Shown: positions 26,486 to 37,442 of the stretch, one piece after another
How the letters are laid out: every line of letters starts with the position of its first letter
Numbering within the stretch: position 1 is the stretch's first letter
Source of the DNA: Photobacterium swingsii
GTDB lineage: Bacteria; Pseudomonadota; Gammaproteobacteria; Enterobacterales; Vibrionaceae
NCBI RefSeq assembly: GCF_024346715.1
Contig: NZ_AP024852.1
Coordinates: 1,054,001 to 1,118,000 of the forward strand
Reading direction: 5' to 3'
DNA: 64,000 bases
Position numbers and translations under genes: made by a program
Notes under the pieces: generated by a model
What the model saw: only the letters and a program-made list of their open reading frames with translations
Told to the model about the DNA's origin: nothing
Databases searched by the model: none

Positions 26486-26517
26486 GAAACCAGTACACAG
26501 ATGTGCTGGTTTTTTTA
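26486..26517 (+). terminator. Terminator after the NhaC-family gene
   Basis: AAACCAGTACA pairs with TGTGCTGGTTT (one G-U) followed by a T run. Confidence 0.88.
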
Positions 26518-26651
26518 TGGATAGCTATTTTCAATTCCGTGGCTAAAGTCGTAAAAACTTATGTCTATCTGCCAGTGTCGCTTTAATTATTCGTGTATTT
26601 TCTGTAGCATCTCGCCCGCACTTTCTTCACCCAGATGACTAGGAAAGCCTC

Positions 26652-27230
26652 ATGGCCCAGATGTACTTTTATTACTCTGCAATGAATGCAGGTAAATCAA
26701 CCACATTGCTGCAATCTTCATTTAATTATCGCGAACGTGGTATGACGCCACTTATTTTTACTGCGGCAATTGATGATCGTTTTGGCAAAGGAAAAGTGAC
26801 ATCGCGTATTGGTTTACAAGAGGAAGCTGAACTTTTCACGAGCGATGATAATTTATTCGATCGTATTGCAACCATTCACAATGGGCAGCATACAGATTGT
26901 GTGTTGATTGATGAATGCCAGTTCTTAAGTAAAGAGCAGGTATATCAATTAACTGAAGTTGTCGACAAATTACATATCCCCGTTTTATGCTATGGGTTGC
27001 GCAGTGATTTCCGAGGTGAGCTGTTTGAGGGTAGCCGCTATTTATTATCTTGGGCTGATAAGTTAGTTGAGTTAAAAACAATTTGTCATTGTGGACGCAA
27101 AGCGAATATGGTGATTCGCCAAGATGAAACGGGCCGCGCAATTGCAGATGGTGATCAAGTGGTTATTGGTGGTAATGATCGCTATGTATCTGTATGTCGT
27201 CGACATTATAAAGAAGCGCTAGGTCGTTAA
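26652..27230 (+). CDS. tdk: Thymidine kinase
   Basis: Salvage enzyme phosphorylating thymidine to dTMP. 192 aa, type II (cellular/bacterial) kinase. P-loop [11 protein letters not shown] (about 11-21), Walker B-like LIDECQFL (about 86-93) and a zinc-binding lasso with four Cys: CHCGRKA and the later VCRRHY pair. Single gene with a strong terminator behind it. Confidence 0.96.
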   Translation: MAQMYFYYSAMNAGKSTTLLQSSFNYRERGMTPLIFTAAIDDRFGKGKVTSRIGLQEEAELFTSDDNLFDRIATIHNGQHTDCVLIDECQFLSKEQVYQLTEVVDKLHIPVLCYGLRSDFRGELFEGSRYLLSWADKLVELKTICHCGRKANMVIRQDETGRAIADGDQVVIGGNDRYVSVCRRHYKEALGR

Positions 27231-27254
27231 TCACTTCAGGTGACATGATTTAAT

Positions 27255-27309
27255 AAAAAGCCCGCAACAGACTCCGAATCGTTGGACGTCATTTAGTTGC
27301 GGGCTTTTT
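27255..27309 (+). terminator. Terminator after tdk
   Basis: 14-bp stem AAAAAGCCCGCAAC/GTTGCGGGCTTTTT (27255-27268, 27296-27309) with a 27-nt loop; usable on both strands. Confidence 0.88.
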
Positions 27310-27340
27310 GCTATTTAATATTCAAAGCTACGTTTATCTT

Positions 27341-27503
27341 ATACCAATTTGGGTAAGTAAATGTTCAGGTGATTGCGCAGGAAAAAGCACTGAAAACAAG
27401 GCGTAGATTGCAGATAGCTAGTTGCTCTATCTACAAAATCTATAACGCAGTTATCATTGATTTTAACCAGCAAGAATGATCAGTTACTTAGTTAGATTGG
27501 TAT
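27341..27503. repeat. 163-bp palindromic MITE-like element
   Basis: Ends in ATACCAAT and ATTGGTAT. The terminal inverted repeat extends about 27 bp (TAAGTAA and TG.TCA blocks conserved in both arms, 21 of 27 matching). No ORF inside. It lies between the tdk terminator and the end of hisIE, 9 bp from the hisIE stop. I recall dispersed copies of very similar sequence in Vibrio, Photobacterium and Shewanella genomes; this needs a search to confirm. Confidence 0.72.
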
Positions 27504-27512
27504 TAGTTGTTG

Positions 27513-28154
27513 TTACTTATTGTGGCGCTCTTCTAAACGTTTAGTAATGTCTGCTAGTGACAAACCTTGGTCTTGCAACAGTACAATTAAGTGATAAAGC
27601 AAATCTGCCGACTCATTAACTAATTCCGCTTTGTCACCCGACGTTGCCGCAAGCGCGACTTCAACGCCTTCTTCGCCCACTTTTTGCGAAATACGTTTGG
27701 TACCACGGGCGTATAAACTGGCGGTATAAGACGATTCGGGATCACTATCTTTACGACTAGCCAATACTTGCTCAAGTTGATGAAGAAACACCAAAGCAGG
27801 TTGCTCTGTGGGGGTGCCATTTTTATTATCAAAGCACGTTTGTGTACCTAAGTGGCAGGTTGGGCCCACAGGGTTCACTTTTACTAAGAGAGTATCTTGG
27901 TCGCAATCGAGATCGATACTTTTAAGTTTAAGTACGTTGCCTGACGTTTCCCCTTTAGTCCATAAGCGTGATTTAGTGCGGGACCAGAAGGTAACTTGGC
28001 TTGTTTCTAGTGTTTTAGCGAGGGCTTCAGTATTCATATAACCCAGCATAAGCACTTGGCCGCTGGTATTATCTTGTACAATTGCAGGGATCAAGCCATC
28101 TACTTTTTCCCAGTTAATGGCACTGTTTAAATCGATAGTTGAGGCTGCATTCAT
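27513..28154 (-). CDS. hisI: Bifunctional phosphoribosyl-AMP cyclohydrolase / phosphoribosyl-ATP pyrophosphatase
   Basis: Catalyses steps 2 and 3 of histidine synthesis. 213 aa. N-terminal HisI domain (about 15-115) with the zinc/magnesium motifs [26 protein letters not shown] and [10 protein letters not shown]-terminal HisE domain (about 125-210) with [13 protein letters not shown] and ESADLLYHL. The ATG overlaps the hisF stop by 4 nt. Last gene of the his operon. Confidence 0.97.
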   Translation of the reverse strand: MNAASTIDLNSAINWEKVDGLIPAIVQDNTSGQVLMLGYMNTEALAKTLETSQVTFWSRTKSRLWTKGETSGNVLKLKSIDLDCDQDTLLVKVNPVGPTCHLGTQTCFDNKNGTPTEQPALVFLHQLEQVLASRKDSDPESSYTASLYARGTKRISQKVGEEGVEVALAATSGDKAELVNESADLLYHLIVLLQDQGLSLADITKRLEERHNK

Positions 28155-28924
28155 AATCGGATCTCCACATCTTGTTCTTTAAGGTGCTGCTTTAACGCGC
28201 CAATATTGATGATCTGCTTATGGAAGACCGAAGCGGCAAGGGCGCCATCTACGTTGGCGAGTTTGAAAGCATCGGCAAAGTGGGTCATTTCACCTGCGCC
28301 CCCCGAAGCGATTAAAGGAACCTTACAAACCTCACGTACCATGTTGAGTTGTGCAATGTCATAACCGTTACGAACGCCATCTTGGTTCATCATGTTCAAC
28401 ACGATTTCGCCTGCGCCTCGGCGCTGTACTTCTTGTACCCAATCCTTTGTTTCCCATTGGGTGGCTTGGGTGCGATTTTCATCCCCAGTAAATTGGTAGA
28501 CTTGGTATTTACCGGTTTCGGCATCAAAGTAAGAATCAATCCCGACTACGATACACTGCACCCCAAATTTATCGGCAAGCTCAGTGATAAGCTCTGGTTT
28601 GGCAAGAGCTGGGGAGTTAATGGATACTTTATCTGCCCCGAACTGCAATATACGGCTAGCATCGTCAGCCGATTTTATGCCGCCAGCGACACAAAAAGGA
28701 ATGTCGATCACTTCTGCAACGCGTGCTACCCAGCTTTTGTCGACCACTCGACCGTCACTGGATGCGGTAATATCATAAAAAACCAATTCATCTGCGCCTT
28801 CTTCTGCGTAGCGTTTGGCGAGAGGGACAATATCACCAATGATTTCGTGATTACGAAATTGTACCCCTTTCACCACTTGACCATCTCGTACATCCAAACA
28901 AGGCACAATACGTCTTGCTAACAT
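28151..28924 (-). CDS. hisF: Imidazole glycerol phosphate synthase cyclase subunit HisF
   Basis: TIM-barrel subunit that uses ammonia from HisH to form IGP and AICAR. 257 aa. Begins [20 protein letters not shown]; catalytic Asp residues are D11 and D130 (VGIDSYF). Phosphate-binding loops (SGGAG, AASVFH) are present. A 190-aa open frame on the opposite strand is a shadow. Confidence 0.98.
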   Translation of the reverse strand: MLARRIVPCLDVRDGQVVKGVQFRNHEIIGDIVPLAKRYAEEGADELVFYDITASSDGRVVDKSWVARVAEVIDIPFCVAGGIKSADDASRILQFGADKVSINSPALAKPELITELADKFGVQCIVVGIDSYFDAETGKYQVYQFTGDENRTQATQWETKDWVQEVQRRGAGEIVLNMMNQDGVRNGYDIAQLNMVREVCKVPLIASGGAGEMTHFADAFKLANVDGALAASVFHKQIINIGALKQHLKEQDVEIRL

Positions 28925-28939
28925 GTCATCACTCCTTGT

Positions 28940-30325
<1,386 letters not shown>

Positions 30326-30326
<1 letters not shown>

Positions 30327-31411
30327 CACAGAACTCCTTTACTACTTGGTAACTCGCTACCATTTACTGCGATTGCTTGGCGCAGAGTACGGCCAAAGGC
30401 CTTAAATAGGCTCTCAACAATGTGGTGATCGTTTGCACCTGTTGAGGATAGGTGTAAGGTGCATGCCAAGGTGTCAGTTAATGAGCGGAAAAAGTGGGAT
30501 ACCATTTCAGTGGATAAATCACCAACTTGCTCACGGCTAAAGCTTGCATCGAATTTAAGATAAGGGCGGCCAGATAAATCCAGCGCACATTGTGCTAAAC
30601 ACTCATCCATAGGTAAGCTAAAGCCAAAGCGCCCAATACCACGCTTATCCCCAAGTGCATCTTTTAATGCTTGGCCAAGGGCAAGGGCTGTGTCTTCCAC
30701 GCTGTGGTGATCGTCAATGTGGAGGTCACCTTCAACATTGAGCTGCATTTGAAAGCCCCCGTGGGTGGCAATTTGATCCAGCATGTGGTCAAAAAAACCT
30801 AATCCAGTATTGATGCTGTTACCGCCAGTCTCATCGAGGTTAACGCGCACACGAATATCTGTTTCTTTGGTGGTGCGAATAACTTCGGCGATCCGTGGTC
30901 GAGTCGTAAGATCTTTAACGATCTGTTGCCAGTTCATGGTTGTTTCATCATTTGGCGTCGGATTGTACTGGATGCCACGGATTGCCATGTTTTCCGCAAG
31001 TTGAAGATCCGTTTGACGATCACCGATCACCGCCGATGTCGCAAAATCAACGCGACCTTGTTGCAGATACGCTTTGACTAACCCTAATTTCGGCTTGCGG
31101 CAGCTACAATTTGCGTCATCAAAGTGAGGGCAAATCAGCACATCGGCAAATTTCACCCCTTGCGATGCAAAGATTTCCATCATCATATTGTGTGGTGCAT
31201 CAAAGTCGGCTTGTGGGTAGGCATCTGTGCCTAAGCCGTCTTGGTTTGTCACCATGACGAGGGTGTAACCTGCATCTTGCAGTTTTAATAGTGCAGGAAT
31301 GACATAGGGTTCTAGCTTGAGTTTATCTAAGCGATCGACTTGAAAATCTACAGGAGGCTCAACAATTAAGGTGCCATCACGGTCAATAAATAAAATCTTT
31401 TCCTTGCTCAC
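30326..31411 (-). CDS. hisB: Bifunctional histidinol-phosphatase / IGP dehydratase HisB
   Basis: Catalyses steps 7 and 9 of histidine synthesis. 361 aa. N-terminal HAD phosphatase (about 1-165) with FIDRDGT (D10, D12) and zinc-binding cysteine loop [12 protein letters not shown]-terminal IGP dehydratase with the metal motif DDHHSVED and later NDHHIVES. Start is GTG at 31411 with AGGA 8 nt upstream. Confidence 0.97.
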
Positions 31412-31425
31412 AATGCTGTCCTTAA

Positions 31426-32481
31426 TTATTTAATTTGTGCGACTTGTTCACGAATAAAGGCGAGTGTTTTTTCGCATTCGTCACGGTTACCGACACTGAT
31501 CCGAATGCAGTTTGGCACTGGTGAGCGTCGTAGAATGATCCCGTTTTCCCACAGGGCTTGAAAGAGTTGATCGGCGTTTGGAAATTCCACTAAGAGGTAG
31601 TTACCGTAACCATCGTACACTTTGACGCCTTCAAGCATACCTAAGCCAGCTTGAAGATAAGCACGGTTGGCACTGAGGTCTAATACTTGGAATTTGGTTT
31701 TCGCGAGCCCCGCGGGTGATAAAGCTTGAATCGCAATATCGGCTACTGGGATTGGTACAGGGTAGGGGGCAATCACTTTTAATAGCAGTTCAATAATCTC
31801 TTGGCTGGCCAAGGTAAAGCCACAACGTAATCCAGCCAGTGCGAAGGCTTTCGAGAGGGTACGTAGAATGACTAAATTCGGGTAATCTGCGAGTAAGTCG
31901 ACGGTTGATGCTTCTGGGCAAAAGTCGATATACGCTTCGTCCATAACCACAATGGCACGATTGGCTGTCATCGCAAGCAAGCGTTCGATATCAGTACGAT
32001 CAATCAGGTTGCCTGTCGGGTTATTAGGGCTGCAAACAAAGACCAGTTTTACGCTATCTAAATTCGCTTCTATAGTCGGCAGATCCAATTGCCATTCCGA
32101 TGTTAGCGGTACGACTTTGCTCGCTATATCGAAGGTTTCTGCGCTGATACCGTACATGCCGTAAGTGGGTGGGCAGTAGAGAATGCTGTCTTTGCTCGGC
32201 TCACAGAAAGTTCGGATAAGAAGCTCGATGCCTTCATCCGCGCCGCGTGATGTCAGTACTTGTTCTTTTTTCACGCCAGCATAATCGGCATAGGCTTGGA
32301 TAAGCGCCTCTGGCTGACAGGTGCTGTAGCGATTAAGGCGATCACAACTGATGTTGTAGTCATTCGCAAAAGGTGATTCGTTCGCGTTCAGCCAGATATC
32401 ACCAGTTCCTCCCAGTCGACGAGCCGACTGATAAGGCGTTAGGTTTTGTACCGTTTGACGGGCCAGTTTGGTGATGCTCAT
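31426..32481 (-). CDS. hisC: Histidinol-phosphate aminotransferase HisC
   Basis: PLP enzyme converting imidazole-acetol phosphate to histidinol phosphate. 351 aa, fold type I. PLP lysine in [14 protein letters not shown] (about 210-223), substrate/PLP motifs NANESP, SPNNPTG and MDEAYIDF. The ATGA overlap with the hisD stop indicates coupling. Confidence 0.97.
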   Translation of the reverse strand: MSITKLARQTVQNLTPYQSARRLGGTGDIWLNANESPFANDYNISCDRLNRYSTCQPEALIQAYADYAGVKKEQVLTSRGADEGIELLIRTFCEPSKDSILYCPPTYGMYGISAETFDIASKVVPLTSEWQLDLPTIEANLDSVKLVFVCSPNNPTGNLIDRTDIERLLAMTANRAIVVMDEAYIDFCPEASTVDLLADYPNLVILRTLSKAFALAGLRCGFTLASQEIIELLLKVIAPYPVPIPVADIAIQALSPAGLAKTKFQVLDLSANRAYLQAGLGMLEGVKVYDGYGNYLLVEFPNADQLFQALWENGIILRRSPVPNCIRISVGNRDECEKTLAFIREQVAQIK

Positions 32482-33815
32482 GATACTTCCTTTGTTGTCT
32501 CTGCTGCGTTATCTGCAGCGCTAAGTGCGGCATTCAATTTTTCGATTCGAATAGTCACTGCGCGTTTGTGGGCATCGAGCCCTTCAGCTTCTGCAATGGT
32601 TGTCACTGCTGGTGCTAATTGTTGTAACCCTTCAGCACTGAGTTCTTGTACTGTCATACGTTTGCTAAAATCGGCCAACCCTAGGCTTGAATAGGTGCGG
32701 GTGTACCCATAAGTTGGTAAAACGTGGTTAGTACCAGAAGCATAATCACCGACAGACTCTGGTGACCAGTCTCCTAAGAAGATGGAGCCAGCATTATCAA
32801 GCAGTGGCACTAAATCACGTGGGTTACGGGTTTGAACAATTAAGTGCTCTGGTCCGTAGTGATTGGAAATAGCAATACACTGAGTAAGAGTTTCAGCGAC
32901 GATGAGCAGGCTAGAACCTAGTGCTTGGCGAGCAATATCAGCACGGGACAATTCAGCCAGCTGTTTTTGGATCGCATCCGCAGTGCGATCAGCCAAGCTT
33001 GGATCGGGGGTAACTAAGATAACTTGCGAGTCAGGCCCGTGTTCCGCTTGGCTTAACAAATCCGCAGCAATAAAGTCAGGATCTGCGGTTTCATCGGCTA
33101 TCACTAAGACTTCAGAAGGCCCCGCTGGCATATCAATAGCAGCGCCACGAAAATCATTACTAACTTGGCGTTTTGCTTCGGTTACATAGGCATTGCCAGG
33201 ACCAAAAATCTTATCCACTTTTGCGACACTCTCTGTGCCATAAGCCATGGCGGCAACGGCCTGAGCCCCACCAGCGTTGTAGACTTGGGTAATACCACAC
33301 AGTTTGGCAACGTATAGGATTTCGTCTGCAATCGGTGGCGGAGAACACAGCACGACTTGGCGACACCCTGCAATTTGCGCGGGAATACCCAGCATCAAAA
33401 CGGTCGATGGAAGCGGTGCACTGCCTCCGGGAATATATAAACCCACCGAATTGATTGGTCGTGTGACTTGTTCGCAGACAACGCCCGGCTGAGTTTCTAC
33501 TCGCAGTGTTTTCGGCTTCTGTGCCTTATGAAAGCAACGAATATTGTCATATGCTTGCTGTAAGGCTTGCTTCATTGTTGCACTTAGGCGTTCACTGGCT
33601 GCGTCAATCTCATCTTGCTCAACACGGATAGATTCAGGGCGAACACGATCGAATTTTTCAGTTAATTCAGTCAGAGCGTCATCACCGCGTTGACGGATAT
33701 CAGCTATGACTTGAGCAACGGTAGCCGTGATATTTGCGCCTTCTGTAATAGCAGGGCGTTGCAGTAAGCTTTCTTGCTGAGATTCACTTAATGTTTGCCA
33801 AACCAAAGTCTTCAT
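32478..33815 (-). CDS. hisD: Histidinol dehydrogenase HisD
   Basis: Zinc enzyme performing the final two NAD-dependent oxidations to L-histidine. 445 aa. Visible family blocks are [49 protein letters not shown], the zinc/catalytic [11 protein letters not shown] and GPEHL. GGAG precedes the ATG at 33815. Sits 5 nt after hisG. Confidence 0.98.
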   Translation of the reverse strand: MKTLVWQTLSESQQESLLQRPAITEGANITATVAQVIADIRQRGDDALTELTEKFDRVRPESIRVEQDEIDAASERLSATMKQALQQAYDNIRCFHKAQKPKTLRVETQPGVVCEQVTRPINSVGLYIPGGSAPLPSTVLMLGIPAQIAGCRQVVLCSPPPIADEILYVAKLCGITQVYNAGGAQAVAAMAYGTESVAKVDKIFGPGNAYVTEAKRQVSNDFRGAAIDMPAGPSEVLVIADETADPDFIAADLLSQAEHGPDSQVILVTPDPSLADRTADAIQKQLAELSRADIARQALGSSLLIVAETLTQCIAISNHYGPEHLIVQTRNPRDLVPLLDNAGSIFLGDWSPESVGDYASGTNHVLPTYGYTRTYSSLGLADFSKRMTVQELSAEGLQQLAPAVTTIAEAEGLDAHKRAVTIRIEKLNAALSAADNAAETTKEVS

Positions 33816-33820
33816 GACGA

Positions 33821-34717
33821 TTACTCCATCATTTTTTCGATTGGCAGTACCAGAATAGAGCTTGCTCCTAGCTCCTTGAGTTGCTCCATGGTTTCCCAGA
33901 ATAAATTCTCGGAACTGACAAGGTGTACAGCAACTCGGTTGTTATCTTGTGATAGCGGTAAAACCGTAGGATCTTCCGCGCCTGGTAACAGGGCTTTGAT
34001 TTGATCGAGGCGCTCAGTGGGCGCGTGTAGCATGATGTACTTGGACTCTTTGGCTTGTATCACGCCTTGCATCCGTGTGAGTAGGCGCTCGATCAGGGCT
34101 TGTTTCTCATCACTCAGTGGGTTGGTGCATTGGATTAATACGGCTTTCGAGCGAAGTATAACTTCGGCTTCTTTTAGGCCATTGGCTTCTAGCGTAGCGC
34201 CTGTCGATACTAGGTCACAAATAGCATCAGCAAGACCAGCACGTGGCGCAACTTCTACAGAGCCATTAAGCATACAGGTACTAAATTTGACTCCTTGCTC
34301 ATCCATGTAACGCTTTACCAGTTGCGGATAAGTGGTTGCAATACGTTTTCCTTGTAGATCTTGTGGGCCGTTGTAAGCGTCATCTTTGTTAATTGCAATA
34401 GATAGACGGCAGCCACCAAAATCTAAGCGGCGTAGTTTGAGGTACTCATTGGGCTCGTTGCGAGCCGTGCGTTCAAGAGCCACTTCCTCCAGTTCATTTT
34501 CACCAATTACGCCCAAATCGACTACGCCATCCATGATCAAACCTGGGATGTCATCATCACGAACCAGTAACAAATCGATTGGCATATTTTCTGCGTGAAC
34601 CACTAAGCGTTCGCCAACCATGTTGAATTTAACGCCGCAGCGTTTAAGTAAGTCTTGGCACTCTTTGCTTAAGCGGCCTTTCTTTTGAATTGCGATACGA
34701 AGTCGTTGTGTTTGCAT
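33821..34717 (-). CDS. hisG: ATP phosphoribosyltransferase HisG (long form)
   Basis: First committed and feedback-inhibited step of histidine synthesis. 298 aa from the ATG at 34717 (E. coli 299). The upstream frame extension to 34837 runs through the attenuator and is rejected. Starts [21 protein letters not shown]/substrate regions DLGVIGENE and [14 protein letters not shown]. The C-terminal ACT-like regulatory domain (about 225-298) identifies the long, histidine-inhibited form. Confidence 0.97.
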   Translation of the reverse strand: MQTQRLRIAIQKKGRLSKECQDLLKRCGVKFNMVGERLVVHAENMPIDLLLVRDDDIPGLIMDGVVDLGVIGENELEEVALERTARNEPNEYLKLRRLDFGGCRLSIAINKDDAYNGPQDLQGKRIATTYPQLVKRYMDEQGVKFSTCMLNGSVEVAPRAGLADAICDLVSTGATLEANGLKEAEVILRSKAVLIQCTNPLSDEKQALIERLLTRMQGVIQAKESKYIMLHAPTERLDQIKALLPGAEDPTVLPLSQDNNRVAVHLVSSENLFWETMEQLKELGASSILVLPIEKMME

Positions 34718-34784
34718 GCTGCTATCCCTATTTCTTTTAAAGCGAGCGCTTACTAATTTTGAGCTAATCCATTGTGCTAAAAAG

Positions 34785-34817
34785 AAAAAACCCTTGGAAA
34801 CTTTGGCTTCCAAGGGT
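34785..34817 (-). terminator. his attenuator terminator
   Basis: Read on the minus strand, ACCCTTGGAA (34817-34808) pairs with TTCCAAGGGT (34799-34790), then UUUUUUC (34790-34784). It lies between hisL and hisG and is the stop structure of the attenuator. Confidence 0.92.
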
Positions 34818-34870
34818 CTTGAATTCTGTATTCTCATTGACCACTGGAAGAGGTGTTCATCGTCTTCCAG
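34807..34870 (-). promoter_or_regulatory. his attenuator pause hairpin and antiterminator
   Basis: Minus-strand CTGGAAG (34870-34864) pairs with CTTCCAG (34850-34844) as the 1:2 pause hairpin. The same CTTCCAG can pair instead with TTGGAAG (34813-34807, one G-U), which lies in the terminator stem, giving the 2:3 antiterminator. The 1:2, 2:3, 3:4 logic is complete. Confidence 0.82.
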
Positions 34871-34894
34871 AGTGAGGCGTATCCTCCCGAAAGA

Positions 34895-34942
34895 CTAATC
34901 AGGATGGTGATGATGATGTAGGTTAATCATTTCGATACGCAT
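34895..34942 (-). CDS. hisL: his operon leader peptide HisL
   Basis: 15-aa leader peptide MRIEMINLHHHHHPD, with five consecutive His codons (CAT/CAC, 34904-34918) just before its stop. It ends in HHHPD like the E. coli leader. Ribosome stalling at these codons when His-tRNA is scarce favours the antiterminator. The ATG at 34942 gives 15 aa; the in-frame ATG at 34930 would give 11. Confidence 0.9.
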   Translation of the reverse strand: MRIEMINLHHHHHPD

Positions 34943-35094
34943 AATTATGAACTCTGAATAAATTGATATTTAATTGTTGCTTGTCATTTACACTAACGAA
35001 GCTCATTAGAATTTGCAACATGGTTTTCAAAGAAAAAACGAATATTTGATAAATAATCTATAACTCACTGTAAAACAGTGACTTAAAAATGCAC

Positions 35095-35280
35095 TTATAC
35101 ATAGATATCGAGCAAGCCTTTGCGTGGTGGTTTCTTCTTCTTTGGCTGCTCTTTGTCATTTTGTTGCTGTTTTTCATGGCTATCAACGCGCTGTTTACGT
35201 TCGTCGATAGCGGTGGATTTTTCTGTTTTCCCGAGCGGGGGACGAGTAGGGTATGGCAGATGATTATTTGGATTGATCAT
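35095..35280 (-). CDS. Small hydrophilic hypothetical protein
   Basis: 61 aa, Lys/Gln/Pro-rich and probably disordered: begins MINPNNHLPYPTRPP, middle DERKQRVDSHEKQQQ, and a basic KKKKPPRKG near the end. The opposite-strand 83-aa frame (35089-35340) is hydrophobic only because it is the complement of lysine codons. The start codon directly follows a nested hairpin (35281-35326), and GAGAC lies in its 3' arm. I recall similar short proteins in other Vibrionaceae but assign no function. Confidence 0.55.
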   Translation of the reverse strand: MINPNNHLPYPTRPPLGKTEKSTAIDERKQRVDSHEKQQQNDKEQPKKKKPPRKGLLDIYV

Positions 35281-35326
35281 AGCATTGTCTCTACATCAGA
35301 AAGATGTTTACTTTATCGACAATGCT
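35281..35326 (-). promoter_or_regulatory. Nested hairpin abutting the small ORF start
   Basis: Perfect 9-bp outer arms AGCATTGTC (35281-35289) and GACAATGCT (35318-35326), with an inner 5-bp stem ACATC/GATGT (35293-35297, 35303-35307). The outer arm ends at the base before the ATG of the small ORF and would bury its ribosome site. Confidence 0.55.
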
Positions 35327-35395
35327 TGCCTGTTTATTGAGCGGTTTTTTATGATAAAGCAGAGGATTGGAGGTTTGGTCACGAAATGGTGAAAC

Positions 35396-35425
35396 AAAGT
35401 GAAATCAATCGATTGATCTCACTTT
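35396..35425 (-). terminator. 30-bp palindrome, probable ychJ terminator
   Basis: Arms of 15 nt each centred at 35410/35411. On the plus strand there is one A-C mismatch; on the minus strand the same pair is G-U, so the leftward RNA pairs along all 15 positions. A weak GUUUC tail follows. It lies 48 nt beyond the ychJ stop. Confidence 0.6.
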
Positions 35426-35472
35426 GGCGTTGTAAACTGTTCTCATGCGACAGTGTTACATCGGTAGTATTA

Positions 35473-36012
35473 TTAGCCGCAGCACTTCTTGTATTTTTTA
35501 CCGCTGCCGCAGAGGCAAGGATCATTTCTACCTATTTTATCCGGATTCGCGGTAGGTTGCTGCTGGGGCGCTGAATTGACTGTCAATTCTGGTGCAGCTT
35601 GGTGTTCGTGGTCTGGGTATTCGCCATCAATGTAATACCATTGGGTAACGCCATCTGTACTTTCTTGTAAAAAACGAGAACGTTCAGCCAAGCAATATTG
35701 CTCGTCACCATCTTGGTAATAGGCTTCAAACTCAACAAATCCTTCGCCTGAAGTTGCGATTTCACTGTTGATAACTTTTAAGCCCAACCAATATGAATTC
35801 ACTGAATCGGCAATAGCGTCGCGGTGATCTTCAGCGTGACAACTTGGGTGATAAGTGGCAACCACATAATCGACCAGCCCTAGAACGTGTGCACTATAGC
35901 GAGAACGCATTAGTTGTTCTGGGTGAGAAGCAAGCGCTGGATTTTGGTGAATTGGCTGGCAACAGTGTGATAAAGCTTGTTGGCTGCCACAAGGGCATAA
36001 AGTCTTAGGCAT
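35473..36012 (-). CDS. ychJ: YchJ family protein with two SEC-C motifs
   Basis: 179-aa cytoplasmic protein. A Cys-rich zinc motif at each end: [13 protein letters not shown] (about 6-18) and the classic SEC-C motif [18 protein letters not shown] at the C-terminus. The central NTF2-like region (about 30-130) has MRSRYSA and YWLGLKV, typical of YchJ (UPF0225). Function unknown; SEC-C motifs bind zinc and often contact proteins or ribosomes. Overlaps the upstream EAL-HDOD gene by 8 nt, so coupled. Confidence 0.9.
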   Translation of the reverse strand: MPKTLCPCGSQQALSHCCQPIHQNPALASHPEQLMRSRYSAHVLGLVDYVVATYHPSCHAEDHRDAIADSVNSYWLGLKVINSEIATSGEGFVEFEAYYQDGDEQYCLAERSRFLQESTDGVTQWYYIDGEYPDHEHQAAPELTVNSAPQQQPTANPDKIGRNDPCLCGSGKKYKKCCG

Positions 36013-37234
36013 CAGATTTCGTCATTGTTCTTTCAAAAGCGGTCGCCCATTTTACTGAACTCATATAGGCATCGACAACATCACTTTCTTTTAATTTTAA
36101 TGCTTTGGTGCAGTCATTAACTGTGTCCCAATCAGCACTATCGTAAGCCATGGCTAATTTAAGTAGCACACCCAGTGAACCTGTTTGGTCGACGAGGGCA
36201 CCCTTAATATCATTGCTGAGCGGTAATAAACGTAATAATTCGTCTAAAGGCTGATCGAGTAAAGAATCGAGTAACGAAAATAACCCCATCAAGAAGGCTT
36301 GATTACCCGAAATATTAAGTGGCGAGCGAACCCCTAGGCGTTCACAAAATTGCGCACGTTGTAGCGATAAATTGTATAAACACTGAGGTTTATTTTCTAA
36401 CGCGTGCGATGTCGCAACAAATGTCACAAATCGGCGTAATCGTTCTTCACCTAAATACACCAGTGCTTGCTTGAAAGACGAAATAGGCTTAGCGCGAATA
36501 ACAAACATACCATTAACGTGACGCAATAGTTTATAAGACAGCGATACGTCAGTGGCAATGATCTCTTCGATCTTGTTGTAATTAACTTCGGATTGGCAAA
36601 TCTCTTGATATAAGCGCAATGTTGTTAAACTCGATGGGCTTAATGATTTACGTTGAAGCATTTCAGGTTTACTAAAGAAATAACCTTGGAAGAAATCAAA
36701 TCCTGCTTCTTTAGCTTGAATGAATTCTTCATGAGTTTCTACTTTTTCAGCAAGATATTTAATCTTATTGGTTTTATGCAGGCGAATAAAAAGCATGCAT
36801 TTTTCAATTGGGGTAACGCGTATATCGAACTTAATGATATGAATGTATGGAATGAAACGATTCCATTCAGGCGAAGGAATGAAGTCGTCCAACGCTAATG
36901 TATAGCCTTTTTGGTTTAGCTCGATGACGGCTTCTAACAATTCATCATTAGGCTCACAAGTTTCCAAAATTTCGATAATAAAACTTTTCTTTGGAAATAG
37001 TAGAGGGACACGTTGAATTAAACTTTTATGAGGGAAGTTTACAAATCCTCGTTTGCCGCCAGTTACCTGATTGCTTCCTGATGAGAAGAAATTATCAATA
37101 AGCAAACGATTGGTCGCTGTTTCATCGCAGATATTAGGAAAGCTGTTTTCAGGACCATCGCGAAAAAGTAACTCATAACCAATAGTCACTTTGTCTTTAT
37201 TAAGTATCGGCTGTCGAGCGAGGTATGAATACAT
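36005..37234 (-). CDS. EAL-HDOD signalling protein (YuxH type)
   Basis: 409 aa, cytoplasmic. N-terminal EAL-like domain (about 1-200) with [14 protein letters not shown] in place of the EAL motif, FIIEILE, LALDDF and [11 protein letters not shown]-terminal HDOD domain (about 200-390) with a KLLRHVN block and the [11 protein letters not shown] motif. Such proteins often link c-di-GMP binding to motility or virulence control; catalytic activity is doubtful without the canonical E-A-L. The ATG at 37234 (MYSYLARQP) is preferred over a TTG at 37270. Confidence 0.88.
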   Translation of the reverse strand: MYSYLARQPILNKDKVTIGYELLFRDGPENSFPNICDETATNRLLIDNFFSSGSNQVTGGKRGFVNFPHKSLIQRVPLLFPKKSFIIEILETCEPNDELLEAVIELNQKGYTLALDDFIPSPEWNRFIPYIHIIKFDIRVTPIEKCMLFIRLHKTNKIKYLAEKVETHEEFIQAKEAGFDFFQGYFFSKPEMLQRKSLSPSSLTTLRLYQEICQSEVNYNKIEEIIATDVSLSYKLLRHVNGMFVIRAKPISSFKQALVYLGEERLRRFVTFVATSHALENKPQCLYNLSLQRAQFCERLGVRSPLNISGNQAFLMGLFSLLDSLLDQPLDELLRLLPLSNDIKGALVDQTGSLGVLLKLAMAYDSADWDTVNDCTKALKLKESDVVDAYMSSVKWATAFERTMTKSDA

Positions 37235-37442
37235 TGAGAGTATCTGGTAAACAAGGCTGAGAATTTGCAAAATTATAGCGAAAAAAACCTATTGCGCATA
37301 GCGTTTATCATGCTTTTAGTGAATACAAGACTGTAAACTGCGCACTTGTATCACTCAAGGTAATGATAAATTTGATATTAAGCATAGCGAGTCATTTTAT
37401 TATGATTAATAATGCGTTTTTGTATTAGTAACTGTATTAAAT

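Noticed and set aside
28349-28921. 190-aa frame antisense to hisF
   Set aside because: Long but a pure shadow of the highly constrained hisF coding strand; Cys/Phe/His-rich with no domain.
33821-34837. Extended hisG frame starting at 34837
   Set aside because: It would translate through the attenuator terminator; the ATG at 34717 gives the family length.
35089-35340. 83-aa plus-strand frame with a hydrophobic N-terminus
   Set aside because: The apparent membrane segment is the complement of a Lys/Gln-rich minus ORF. It has no Shine-Dalgarno, and the minus frame has better composition.
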